Origin: JAEZRQ01 sp049294415
Lineage (GTDB): Bacteria > Patescibacteriota > Patescibacteriia > Patescibacteriales > UBA12465
Assembly: GCA_049294415.1 (NCBI GenBank)
Contig: JBAQCS010000069.1
Span: forward strand, 1-7,138
Direction of reading: 5' to 3'
Length of the DNA stretch: 7,138 bases
The translations under genes and the position numbers were made by a program. This document shows positions 1 through 6,057 of this stretch, piece by piece. The notes under the pieces are model-generated. The model was not told the DNA's origin and ran no database searches. It saw only the letters and a list, made by a program, of their open reading frames with translations. Position 1 is the stretch's first letter. Every line of letters begins with the position of its first letter.

Positions 1-78
1 GATAAGGAGCCAGCAAAATTACCAGAACCAACTAGAACGGAACCATTTAGAAAAGGCATTGAACCAAAAAAACAATAA
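1..78 (+). CDS. C-terminal tail of an unidentified protein (partial)
   Basis: The first frame is open from the window edge to a TAA at 76-78 and encodes 25 residues rich in Pro, Lys and Glu, ending in EPKKQ. Such a tail looks like a disordered C-terminus and shows no domain, so the product cannot be named. The main support for a real gene end is the strong intrinsic terminator that begins about 17 bases after the stop. It could also be a chance open frame, because only 78 bases are visible and no start codon lies in the window. Confidence 0.5.
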   Translation, partial: DKEPAKLPEPTRTEPFRKGIEPKKQ

Positions 79-94
79 AAATATTGATATATAT

Positions 95-123
95 AAAAAA
101 CAGAGCCCCAGCTCTGTTTTTTT
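95..123 (+). terminator. Intrinsic terminator of the upstream gene
   Basis: A GC-containing stem CAGAGC (101-106) pairs with GCTCTG (111-116) around a CCCA loop. It is extended by an A-run (95-100) pairing with the T-run (117-123). The T-tract directly after the stem is the classic rho-independent layout. The flanking A-run means it could also work on the opposite strand, but no minus-strand gene ends here. It isolates the zwf cluster from the gene upstream. Confidence 0.9.
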
Positions 124-128
124 ATCAG

Positions 129-157
129 TTGACAACCCCTCATATTAGGCTTAATAT
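129..157 (+). promoter_or_regulatory. Sigma70-type promoter of the zwf cluster
   Basis: A perfect -35 box TTGACA (129-134) is followed, after exactly 17 bases, by TAATAT (152-157) as the -10 box. Transcription would begin around 163-165, inside the palindrome at 162-180, leaving a leader of about 31 bases before the zwf ATG. A second -10-like TATAAT at 177-182 has no matching -35 box, so it is a weaker alternative. Confidence 0.75.
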
Positions 158-161
158 TATA

Positions 162-180
162 TATACCCCCTAGGGGTATA
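162..180 (+). promoter_or_regulatory. Palindromic operator candidate (CsoR/RcnR-like) over the zwf start site
   Basis: The sequence TATACCCCCTAGGGGTATA forms an inverted repeat with 8-base perfect arms (162-169 and 173-180) around CTA. It is a run of C then G in very AT-rich surroundings and lies 4 bases after the -10 box, so a bound protein would block initiation. Known operators of the CsoR/RcnR/FrmR/CstR repressors (copper, nickel, formaldehyde or persulfide sensing) have the same plan: an AT-flanked C-tract facing a G-tract. The repressor itself is not in the window, and the family assignment is inferred from site shape. The same bases could instead form an RNA hairpin in the leader. Confidence 0.55.
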
Positions 181-195
181 ATAATATTAAACTAT

Positions 196-1551
196 ATGAA
201 AAATACGCAGCCCACTATTATAGTTATTATCGGTATTTCCGGCGACTTATCACGTCGTAAATTATTGCCAGCACTGAGCAAAATTGCCGAGGCTGGAGTG
301 ATGCCAGATAAATATAAAATTGTTGGAGTAACTAGAAAAATTAATCACACTCTTCCCGAATTGCTCTCTAAAACTAATAACCCCGAGATTATCAAAGATA
401 ATTTAGAGTTATTTGAAATGGATTTAACTAATACCAATGATTATCAAAAGTTAGATGAGTACTTATTAAAAAAAGCTCAAGATTTTGGTGAGCCAGCTCA
501 AAGATTATTTTATCTATCAGTGCCACCCCAAATATCTAGGCCCATTATTGAGCAATTAGGCGTTTCTGGTTTAGCTCAGGTTCCTGATACTAAATTACTA
601 TTAGAAAAACCCTTTGGTGTAGACTTGGCTAGCGCCGAAGAATTAACTGAAAATATTAATAAATACTTTGAGTTTAATCAGGTTTACCGTATTGATCACT
701 ATTTAGCTAAAGAAACGGTTCAAAATATTATTGTTTTCCGCCAAGATAATTCTTTGTTTAAAAGAACTTGGAATAAAGACTTTATCGAGCGTATTGAAAT
801 TATTGCTCAAGAAAAAATTGGCGTAGAGGGTAGGGCAGTTTTTTATGAACAAACAGGAGCTCTCAGAGATTTAATCCAAAGTCATTTATTGCAATTAGCC
901 GCTCTAGTTTTAATGGATATACCTAACGACCGGCAATTCGCTGACACTCCTGTTAGACGCCTAGAGGCTTTAAAACAACTACGACTAGCAATTGATGAAC
1001 CAATCACCTCTAACGTCGTAAGAGGGCAATATCAGGGCTATCAGCCAGAAGTAAATAACCTGGGCAGTACAGTTGAAACCTTCGTGTCTCTAACTCTAGA
1101 ATCAGGTGACGCTAAGTGGCAAGGAGTGCCTATTATTTTAACTACCGGCAAAGCACTAGATGAAAAATTTACTGGTATTAGAATTTTGTATAAAAAAGAT
1201 GCCAGTCATGAAGCTAATGAATTAGTTTTAAGATTGCAGCCTAATGAGGGTGTGGATTTACGTTTGTGGGCTAAGCAACCAGGCTATGATTATAAAGTAG
1301 AGAAGCATTCTTTAAAATTTAACTTTGGAGAATATTATCAATCTTTTCCTGAAGCCTATGAACAGGTTTTGTTTAATGCTATTAATTCCGACCATAGTTT
1401 ATTTACCTCCGGAGATGAAGTTTTAGAAACTTGGAAAATCATGGATCCTATTCAAAAAGAATGGGCTATGTCGGCTGACGATTTGGTTATTTATGAACCA
1501 GGCAATAGCCCAGAGCAGGTGTTGCTCAGTCATAAAAGTGCTATAATTTAA
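196..1551 (+). CDS. zwf: Glucose-6-phosphate 1-dehydrogenase
   Basis: This cytoplasmic enzyme oxidises glucose 6-phosphate to 6-phosphogluconolactone while reducing NADP+ (or NAD+), the entry step of the oxidative pentose phosphate pathway. The N-terminal Rossmann domain carries GISGDLSRRKLLPAL (residues 13-27), the family's dinucleotide-binding GxxGDL signature. LLLEKPFG (134-141) is the conserved EKPxG lysine loop. RIDHYLAKE (165-173) is the active-site signature holding D167, H168 and K172, with Ala where most members have Gly. GVEGRAVFYEQTGALRDLIQSH (209-230) includes the catalytic-base histidine H230, in QSH rather than the usual QNH. At 451 residues it is shorter than the common 480-510, mainly in surface regions and the C-terminus, but all core motifs are present, so it is probably functional. 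The only reasonable start is the ATG at 196. It has no Shine-Dalgarno sequence and is preceded by the promoter and palindrome described separately. No gnd or lactonase gene is in view. The next gene starts 4 bases after the stop. Confidence 0.97.
   Translation: MKNTQPTIIVIIGISGDLSRRKLLPALSKIAEAGVMPDKYKIVGVTRKINHTLPELLSKTNNPEIIKDNLELFEMDLTNTNDYQKLDEYLLKKAQDFGEPAQRLFYLSVPPQISRPIIEQLGVSGLAQVPDTKLLLEKPFGVDLASAEELTENINKYFEFNQVYRIDHYLAKETVQNIIVFRQDNSLFKRTWNKDFIERIEIIAQEKIGVEGRAVFYEQTGALRDLIQSHLLQLAALVLMDIPNDRQFADTPVRRLEALKQLRLAIDEPITSNVVRGQYQGYQPEVNNLGSTVETFVSLTLESGDAKWQGVPIILTTGKALDEKFTGIRILYKKDASHEANELVLRLQPNEGVDLRLWAKQPGYDYKVEKHSLKFNFGEYYQSFPEAYEQVLFNAINSDHSLFTSGDEVLETWKIMDPIQKEWAMSADDLVIYEPGNSPEQVLLSHKSAII
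1539..1547 (+). promoter_or_regulatory. Extended -10 promoter inside the end of zwf
   Basis: TGCTATAAT is a perfect extended -10 element (TG, one base, TATAAT). It ends 8 bases before the ATG of the next gene, so a transcript would start at or a few bases before that ATG. No good -35 box is visible at 16-18 bases, which extended -10 promoters can do without. It would give the 1556 gene its own short-leader transcript besides readthrough from zwf. Chance occurrence in an AT-rich coding end is possible. Confidence 0.4.
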
Positions 1552-1555
1552 GCAT

Positions 1556-2398
1556 ATGAAAAATAAATTATTACTTTTAAGTAGCTTAGTAGCTATGGCT
1601 CTATTTTTAGCAGTTAGCTATTTAGTTTTTTATGCACCGCAGAAGACGACTTCAATTCTAATGACTGATAATCAAACGCAGGAAGAAGTAAAAACTGTGG
1701 GCGGCAATCAAGATGAGCATGGCTGTTTTACTTCAGCTGGTTATTCTTGGTGTGAAATGAAAAAGAAATGTTTACGCGTCTGGGAAGAAGCCTGTGAATT
1801 TATTCCTAGCGTGCCAAAAAATTATACTTTAGATAAATACCAAATTACTAAAACTTTAGATATAACTTGTACTAATAATGCTGACTGCATAACTCCCGGA
1901 GAATATTTAGTACAGTCTAATTGTCCTTATACTTCTTTATGTTTAGAATCCAAATGTAATGTGGTTTGTCCTAGCCAGATAATTGAACAAACAGTTGCTC
2001 AGCCAGAAAAAGTAGACTATATCAATAAAGATTATGGTTTTAGCGTTACTTTGCCAGCTAGTTGGGCCAAATATTCCATTGTGAATGAAAAATGGGAAGG
2101 TAATATGATAAGCGGCCAGCCTGCCAAAATCAGTGGTCCTAGAATTTTAGTTAGACATCCTTTGTGGACCGCGAAAGTGCCACGCCAAGATATTCCAGTG
2201 ATGATTTTTACACCTAGTCAGTGGGAGTTAATTCAGCAGGAAAATCTGTCTGTTAGTGCTGCTCCAATAGCCCCTAGTGAATTAGGCCGCAATACTAATT
2301 ATATTTTCGCTTTACCAGCTCGTTATAATTACGCCTTTCCAGCCGGCTTTGAAGAAGTGGAACAAATTATTAAGGATAAATCATTTCAAGTTTGGTAA
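1556..2398 (+). CDS. Membrane-anchored or secreted Cys-rich protein with PsbP-like C-terminal region
   Basis: No named function is known to me. Residues 1-27 are a signal peptide or N-terminal anchor (MKNK, then a hydrophobic stretch 5-26), so the rest lies outside the membrane. A first small module (about 56-80) has four cysteines, C57, C66, C72 and C80, around SAGYSWCE and WEEAC. A second (about 104-139) has six, C105, C111, C123, C129, C134 and C138, with NNADCITPGEY and VVCP. All ten cysteines are in the exported part and their number is even, suggesting disulfides. The C-terminal region (about 154-280) starts YINKDYGFSVTLPASW, an opening typical of PsbP-like and lipoprotein-type domains, and continues with RILVRHPLW, QDIPVMIFT and ALPARYNYAFP. 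These modules recur in hypothetical proteins of Patescibacteria as I remember them. It follows zwf by 4 bases and has no Shine-Dalgarno sequence. It is probably co-transcribed with zwf, with a possible own promoter at 1539-1547. Confidence 0.85.
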   Translation: MKNKLLLLSSLVAMALFLAVSYLVFYAPQKTTSILMTDNQTQEEVKTVGGNQDEHGCFTSAGYSWCEMKKKCLRVWEEACEFIPSVPKNYTLDKYQITKTLDITCTNNADCITPGEYLVQSNCPYTSLCLESKCNVVCPSQIIEQTVAQPEKVDYINKDYGFSVTLPASWAKYSIVNEKWEGNMISGQPAKISGPRILVRHPLWTAKVPRQDIPVMIFTPSQWELIQQENLSVSAAPIAPSELGRNTNYIFALPARYNYAFPAGFEEVEQIIKDKSFQVW

Positions 2399-2423
2399 AT
2401 TATTGATAGCTTAATCACAAAGT

Positions 2424-4151
2424 ATGAACACAAAATTTTTTGGTAAAATTTTACTCACCTTGTTAGCTTTATTTCTCTGGCAAGCTCCAGTTTTAGCCAG
2501 GGAGAATGTTACTGATTGGTATATTAAGGATTTGCAAACTACGATTACGGTTAACACCGATTCTAGTTTAAGTATTACGGAAAATATTTTAGCTGATTGC
2601 GGTAACGCGCCTAATAAGCACGGTATTTTTAGAACGCTTCCTAAGAACTATAAAACTCAGGACGGTGATTTTGTTTTACCAATTAAATTAATTAGCATCA
2701 AAGATGAATCTGGCCATAAGTTAAAATATGAAGTGTCTGAAGATAAAGATACGGTAACTTATAAAATTGGTGATGCCGATAAAACTGTTAGTGGTGAAAA
2801 TTTTTATGAGATTAAATACGTTTATAAAAATGCCATTCGCACCGGCAATAAAGATTTTGATGAATTGTATTGGAATATTTTGGGTGGTTTTTGGAATTTA
2901 GAAATAGATAAGTTTACGGCCACTATTAATTTCCCGTCTAGTATTAACAAGAGTAATACCGAAGTTTATTATTACACTGGCACCCAAGGCTCTAAAGATC
3001 GCAGTTTAGCGGATTATAATTGGACCAGTGATAATACTTTAGTTTTTAATAGTATTAGAACTATCTCGGAGCGTGAAAGCATTACCGTATCAGCGGCTTT
3101 TCCTAAAAATATTGTTACTCCTTATCAGCTAACCTTTAAAGATAAATATGGCTTTGGTTTATTAGAATTAGCTTTTTATATTTTATTTCCAATTCTAGTT
3201 TTTATTATTTGTTTTCGTTTTTGGAAAAAATATGGACAAGATCCTAAATTTAATAAAACTATTACACCGGAATTTGAAATACCAGAGAACTTAAAGCCAG
3301 TTGAAATGGGCGGTGTGATGAAGAAGGGGAATCTGCATCCCAATTCAATTACAGCTACTTTGATTCACTTAGGTTTCTTGGGTTATTTAAAAATAGAAAA
3401 AATTGATACTAAAGTTTTGTTTATCGGACAATCGGATTTTAAATTAATTAGAACTGAAAAAGCTGAAGGGGCTGATTTATATGAAGCTGAAAAGGTTATT
3501 CTAAATAGTTTATTTGAACGCGGCCCAGAAACAACTCTAACTAAGTTAAAAATGACTTTTTATGAAAGTCTGCCAAAAATTACCGATACTGTTTTAAATG
3601 ATTTAAGTGGTCGTGATTTAGTTAGTAAAAAAGGTTTAATTTATCGTCAGATAATGCTCGTAACTGGTTGCATAACACTACTCATGCCTATCGCTTTTCA
3701 AACCATCCCTTCTTTTGTTACAGGATTATTAACTAGTCTTATCATCATCGTATTCGCTTTGTTGATGGATAAGTTTACTCTAAAGGGTGCAGAACTTAAT
3801 TGGCGCATTAAAGGTTTTAAACTATATATGGAGACGGCTGAAAAATATCGTTCACGTTTTCAAGAACAAGAAGGCACAATAGAAAAGTTACTACCATATG
3901 CTATTTTATTTGGTATCACTAAGAAATGGTTGAATAAGATGAAAGATATTTATGGCGAACAATATTTCAATAATTATCACCCAGCTTTTTTAATTGGTGC
4001 TTTCAGTTTAAATAATTTCGATGACTTCATGAGTAATATTGAATCAGTTTCCAGTAGTATGGCCGCTAGTGTTTCGCCAGCTGCTACTGGTGCTGGCGGT
4101 GGAGGAGGAGCAGGTGGTGGAGGAGGTGGCGGAGGCGGAGGAGGTTGGTGA
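2424..4151 (+). CDS. DUF2207 family membrane protein with glycine-rich tail
   Basis: This is a predicted envelope protein of the DUF2207 (YciQ-like) family, whose biochemical role is unknown. A signal peptide (about 1-25, ending PVLA) precedes an extracellular beta-rich domain (about 30-235) with the family features NADCGNAPNKHGIFRTLP-like (57-73) and YWNILGGFWN (149-158). One transmembrane helix follows (about 244-265), then the typical FWKKYGQDPKF (267-276). The cytoplasmic part (276-405) includes HPNSITATLIHLGFLGYLKI. A helix pair (about 408-426 and 429-448) comes next, followed by the conserved GFKLYMETAEKYR (464-476) and LLPYAILFGITKKW (489-502). The protein ends in Ser/Ala-rich sequence and a glycine run closed by Trp, which is characteristic of the family. 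Its 575 residues fit the usual length. The start is 25 bases after the previous stop without a clear Shine-Dalgarno sequence, so it is likely the third gene of the zwf cluster. The stop is TGA. Confidence 0.93.
   Translation: MNTKFFGKILLTLLALFLWQAPVLARENVTDWYIKDLQTTITVNTDSSLSITENILADCGNAPNKHGIFRTLPKNYKTQDGDFVLPIKLISIKDESGHKLKYEVSEDKDTVTYKIGDADKTVSGENFYEIKYVYKNAIRTGNKDFDELYWNILGGFWNLEIDKFTATINFPSSINKSNTEVYYYTGTQGSKDRSLADYNWTSDNTLVFNSIRTISERESITVSAAFPKNIVTPYQLTFKDKYGFGLLELAFYILFPILVFIICFRFWKKYGQDPKFNKTITPEFEIPENLKPVEMGGVMKKGNLHPNSITATLIHLGFLGYLKIEKIDTKVLFIGQSDFKLIRTEKAEGADLYEAEKVILNSLFERGPETTLTKLKMTFYESLPKITDTVLNDLSGRDLVSKKGLIYRQIMLVTGCITLLMPIAFQTIPSFVTGLLTSLIIIVFALLMDKFTLKGAELNWRIKGFKLYMETAEKYRSRFQEQEGTIEKLLPYAILFGITKKWLNKMKDIYGEQYFNNYHPAFLIGAFSLNNFDDFMSNIESVSSSMAASVSPAATGAGGGGGAGGGGGGGGGGGW
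4095..4145 (+). repeat. GGN codon repeat encoding the Gly-rich tail
   Basis: Seventeen consecutive codons encode five Gly, one Ala and eleven Gly, followed by Trp and the stop. The codons are mixed GGA, GGT and GGC, so this is an imperfect triplet repeat, open to length change by slippage but partly stabilised by the mixing. It is the strongest GC and purine-strand spike in the window. The opposite strand reads as polyproline, which is only a shadow. Confidence 0.85.
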
Positions 4152-4170
4152 TATAAAATTTTAAATAAGA

Positions 4171-4200
4171 AAAAAGCACCCAATTTCTTGAGTGCTTTTT
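4171..4200 (+). terminator. Bidirectional intrinsic terminator between convergent genes
   Basis: AAAAAGCAC (4171-4179) pairs with GTGCTTTTT (4192-4200) around a 12-base loop that can form a few more pairs (CAA with TTG). It lies 19 bases after the DUF2207 stop. Read on the other strand, the same hairpin is followed by a T-run and lies 20 bases after the stop of the minus-strand gene ending at 4221. It can therefore serve both converging transcripts. Confidence 0.88.
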
Positions 4201-4220
4201 GTTTGTGTTAAGCCTTATTA

Positions 4221-5114
4221 TTAAAGCTTTTCACAGAGTAGTTGTTTGACTGTTTCAAAATCGCCAAATAAATTTACAAGCGAGGCTGATTCAACCGGTA
4301 GTTTGAAAAGTTGAGACAGGTTTAAAGTTTTTAAATTTGTAGAGACGGTAGTAACTGGTTCCAGTGTGTCTGGCAGATTAAATTGTAGGGCCAAAACTGG
4401 AAATTTTTTATGACCTTCAGAAAACAACAAATTTCTGTCAATCATATTTTCGGGCAAACAAACTAATCCCACTCCTGGTATTAATTCGGTCAAAGATTCA
4501 ATTGCTTGTTTAGTGCTCAACATAATTTTCCCGTAAAGGCCTTCATAATAAGAAACAATGATTGATTCTTTTTCTTCCAGCAATTCATGTAAAAAAGCAT
4601 GCTGAACATCAGTTACGGATTTCGGATCGATGATATACTGTTCTTTAATCCGTGCCGCCTTAAGAGCTTGATTGAATCTATCTGATAATTTTCTGGTCGG
4701 ATATTTGGTTGGTTGCTCACTAGCATTAGCGGCCTCTAACCAAGCATCAGGTACTTTAAAACCAGCATAGTCCAATAAGTCAGCGCAAGATGAACGCCTA
4801 TCATCAGCAATAAGCACGGAGTTTAAAATTTGTTCCAGTGCCTCTTCTGTCCCCGGATGATGATCAACCCAAGAAACAATTGCATCTTTGTGTTGTGTGG
4901 CAAAGTTGGTAATCGCGTCAAAGCTCTCGTTATTAATTTCGAGACTAATTACAAAGATAGCCATTGCCTCATCACCTATCTCCACCTGGTTAATGAGGTG
5001 AGGTTCAGTAATAATAATTTGTGTTTTAGTGGGCTTTAATCCAAAATCCCGCATCACAATCGCCGCGCCAATAATTCCTCCGCAATCGCCAGAGCAGATA
5101 ACCATTTTTTTCAT
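4221..5114 (-). CDS. DHH-superfamily phosphoesterase-like protein, probably degenerate
   Basis: The N-terminal half resembles the DHH phosphoesterase domain, whose members hydrolyse short oligonucleotides, cyclic dinucleotides or polyphosphate with Mn2+. ICSGDCGGIIGAAIVMR (6-22) aligns with the usual SHGDxDG motif. IFVISLEINN (53-62) sits where motif II normally carries an Asp. SWVDHHPGTEEAL (81-93) contains the name-giving DHH (D84, H85, H86). IADDRRSSCADLLDYAG (102-118) matches the segment after DHH. Two expected metal ligands seem missing: the second Asp of motif I is G12, and the motif II Asp is replaced at about S57. The C-terminal half (about 160-297) has no recognisable DHHA1 glycine motif. 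At 297 residues it is near the size of small two-domain members. It may bind a nucleotide or act as a regulator instead of cutting, and the DHH assignment itself could be wrong in detail. The start ATG at 5112-5114 has no Shine-Dalgarno sequence, and Met4 is an alternative start. It is a single-gene unit between the terminator at 4171-4200 and a divergent promoter region. Confidence 0.7.
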   Translation of the reverse strand: MKKMVICSGDCGGIIGAAIVMRDFGLKPTKTQIIITEPHLINQVEIGDEAMAIFVISLEINNESFDAITNFATQHKDAIVSWVDHHPGTEEALEQILNSVLIADDRRSSCADLLDYAGFKVPDAWLEAANASEQPTKYPTRKLSDRFNQALKAARIKEQYIIDPKSVTDVQHAFLHELLEEKESIIVSYYEGLYGKIMLSTKQAIESLTELIPGVGLVCLPENMIDRNLLFSEGHKKFPVLALQFNLPDTLEPVTTVSTNLKTLNLSQLFKLPVESASLVNLFGDFETVKQLLCEKL

Positions 5115-5183
5115 GTTTATTTGTTTTTATACCCAGTTAAGGGCGGTTTATATTCAATTTTGAACGATCTATTATGAAGTCTA

Positions 5184-5212
5184 AAAATAACATAGGTATT
5201 AATTATTGTCAA
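5184..5212 (-). promoter_or_regulatory. Promoter of the minus-strand DHH-like gene
   Basis: On the minus strand a perfect TTGACA (5212-5207) is followed after 17 bases by TATTTT (5189-5184). The start would be near 5177, leaving a leader of about 63 bases. A TATAAA at 5131-5126 closer to the gene is an alternative -10 giving a leader of about 5 bases, but it lacks a well-placed -35 box. Confidence 0.55.
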
Positions 5213-5222
5213 TATTAAGAAT

Positions 5223-5251
5223 TTGACACATTTCCAAAATACTCCTAATCT
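5223..5251 (+). promoter_or_regulatory. Promoter of the exported orphan gene
   Basis: A perfect -35 box TTGACA (5223-5228) is followed after 17 bases by TAATCT (5246-5251), a moderate -10 box. Initiation near 5258 would give a leader of about 50 bases carrying the Shine-Dalgarno sequence. This -35 box lies 10 bases from the opposing minus-strand TTGACA, so the two promoters are back to back. Confidence 0.6.
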
Positions 5252-5296
5252 TGTGGTATTAGTTTGGTTATATTAACAATAAAAAACAATCAAAAA

Positions 5297-5302
5297 AGGA
5301 GG
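5297..5302 (+). promoter_or_regulatory. Strong Shine-Dalgarno sequence
   Basis: AGGAGG sits 5 bases before the ATG at 5308 and extends to AAAGGAGGT, close to a full match to the usual 16S rRNA 3' end. It fixes the start of the 5308 gene. No other gene start in the window has a comparable site. Confidence 0.9.
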
Positions 5303-5307
5303 TCCAA

Positions 5308-6024
5308 ATGAAAGCGTTTGTTTTAGTTTTTTGGGTTTTGATTGGTAGTAATGTTTTATCTCAAGAGCCTTATCGCTATTTAGAAGTAGCAGTTGATAAC
5401 GGGGCAGCTTGGGTAAGAATTCGCCCCGAACCAATTGCCGATAAAACATGGTTGGAAAATGATTGTATTAAAACAGTTAGCTTTCGCCAGTTTGTTGCGG
5501 CTGAGCCAGTTATTACTCAGCCAGAAGGTTTTTATTTAGTGGAGGAATTGGAAAGGTGGGGTCGGGTTTCTAAAAACCTACATCAGAATTCTTTCTTAAA
5601 TCAAGCTTCGGCTGAATCAGTGAGAATTTTAGCTATTCATTTATCTCGTCAGTTATTTGGTGAAGAAATTTGCAATTTACAGCGAGACAAATTTTTTATG
5701 CTTTGGCTCAGTTTAACTAGAGCCGTGATTAAAACTAATAATCGCGGTATGTGTTTAGACTCCAAAGATAAAGCTATCCAAGTCGCTTTAACCGGTGAGT
5801 GGGTATGGAATGTGATTATCAGGAGTTGGACAGTGCAAGATGTTAAAGTTTTTGCACTACACAGCCCTAATATTTATTCGGTGAATTTAATAGTAGACGC
5901 TGGGGCTAATATCATGACAAAAGTTATGATTTATCCAGAGCTTAATTATGAAAAAAAATTCTCCTATGATTTAGTTGATAAATCATCGAAGAATTTAATG
6001 AAGAAATTTGTAGCAAGTAAATAA
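5308..6024 (+). CDS. Exported hypothetical protein
   Basis: I do not recognise this 238-residue protein. It begins with a short signal peptide (about 1-18: hydrophobic MKAFVLVFWVLIGSNVLS with a plausible cut before QEPY), so it is probably secreted or, in a Gram-positive-like cell, released outside the membrane. The mature part is mixed alpha/beta in appearance, with YRYLEVAVDNGAAWVRIRP (22-40) resembling a beta-hairpin opening. A helical middle (about 100-145) and a beta-like end (about 165-215) precede a Lys-rich C-terminus. Its three cysteines are in the mature region, an odd number, so one may be free. The start is set by the strong Shine-Dalgarno sequence at 5297-5302. It has its own promoter and terminator and is a one-gene unit. 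The strong ribosome site and signal peptide suggest a well-expressed surface or secreted product, but that is inference. Confidence 0.8.
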   Translation: MKAFVLVFWVLIGSNVLSQEPYRYLEVAVDNGAAWVRIRPEPIADKTWLENDCIKTVSFRQFVAAEPVITQPEGFYLVEELERWGRVSKNLHQNSFLNQASAESVRILAIHLSRQLFGEEICNLQRDKFFMLWLSLTRAVIKTNNRGMCLDSKDKAIQVALTGEWVWNVIIRSWTVQDVKVFALHSPNIYSVNLIVDAGANIMTKVMIYPELNYEKKFSYDLVDKSSKNLMKKFVASK

Positions 6025-6027
6025 GAG

Positions 6028-6057
6028 AAAAGGGAAGTCGTAAAGGCTTCCTTTTTT
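6028..6057 (+). terminator. Bidirectional terminator overlapping the minus-gene stop codon
   Basis: AAAAGGGAAG (6028-6037) pairs with CTTCCTTTTT (6047-6056) with one G-T wobble, around a 9-base loop, followed by T on the plus strand. It lies 3 bases after the stop of the 5308 gene. On the minus strand the same hairpin overlaps the TAA (6058-6056) of the converging gene and is followed by a T-rich stretch. One hairpin thus closes both genes. Confidence 0.82.

Noticed and set aside
162..180. The palindrome as an intrinsic terminator
   Set aside because: The stem is not followed by a T-run, and a complete terminator for the upstream gene already exists at 95-123.
177..182. TATAAT as the main zwf -10 box
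   Set aside because: No -35 box lies 16-18 bases upstream and there is no TG extension. The TTGACA-17-TAATAT pair at 129-157 explains the gap better.
4149..4151. TGA read as glycine (Gracilibacteria/SR1 code), extending DUF2207
   Set aside because: The family normally ends in a glycine run plus Trp, as here, a terminator follows at once, and no other gene in the window has an in-frame TGA.
3977..4183. Minus-strand open frame encoding a polyproline protein
   Set aside because: It is the exact antisense of the DUF2207 Gly-rich tail (GGN read backwards as CCN) and spans the terminator. It has no ribosome site or promoter.
4830..5039. Plus-strand open frame of 69 codons
   Set aside because: It lies wholly inside the better-supported minus-strand DHH-like gene, and its translation shows no domain or start signal.
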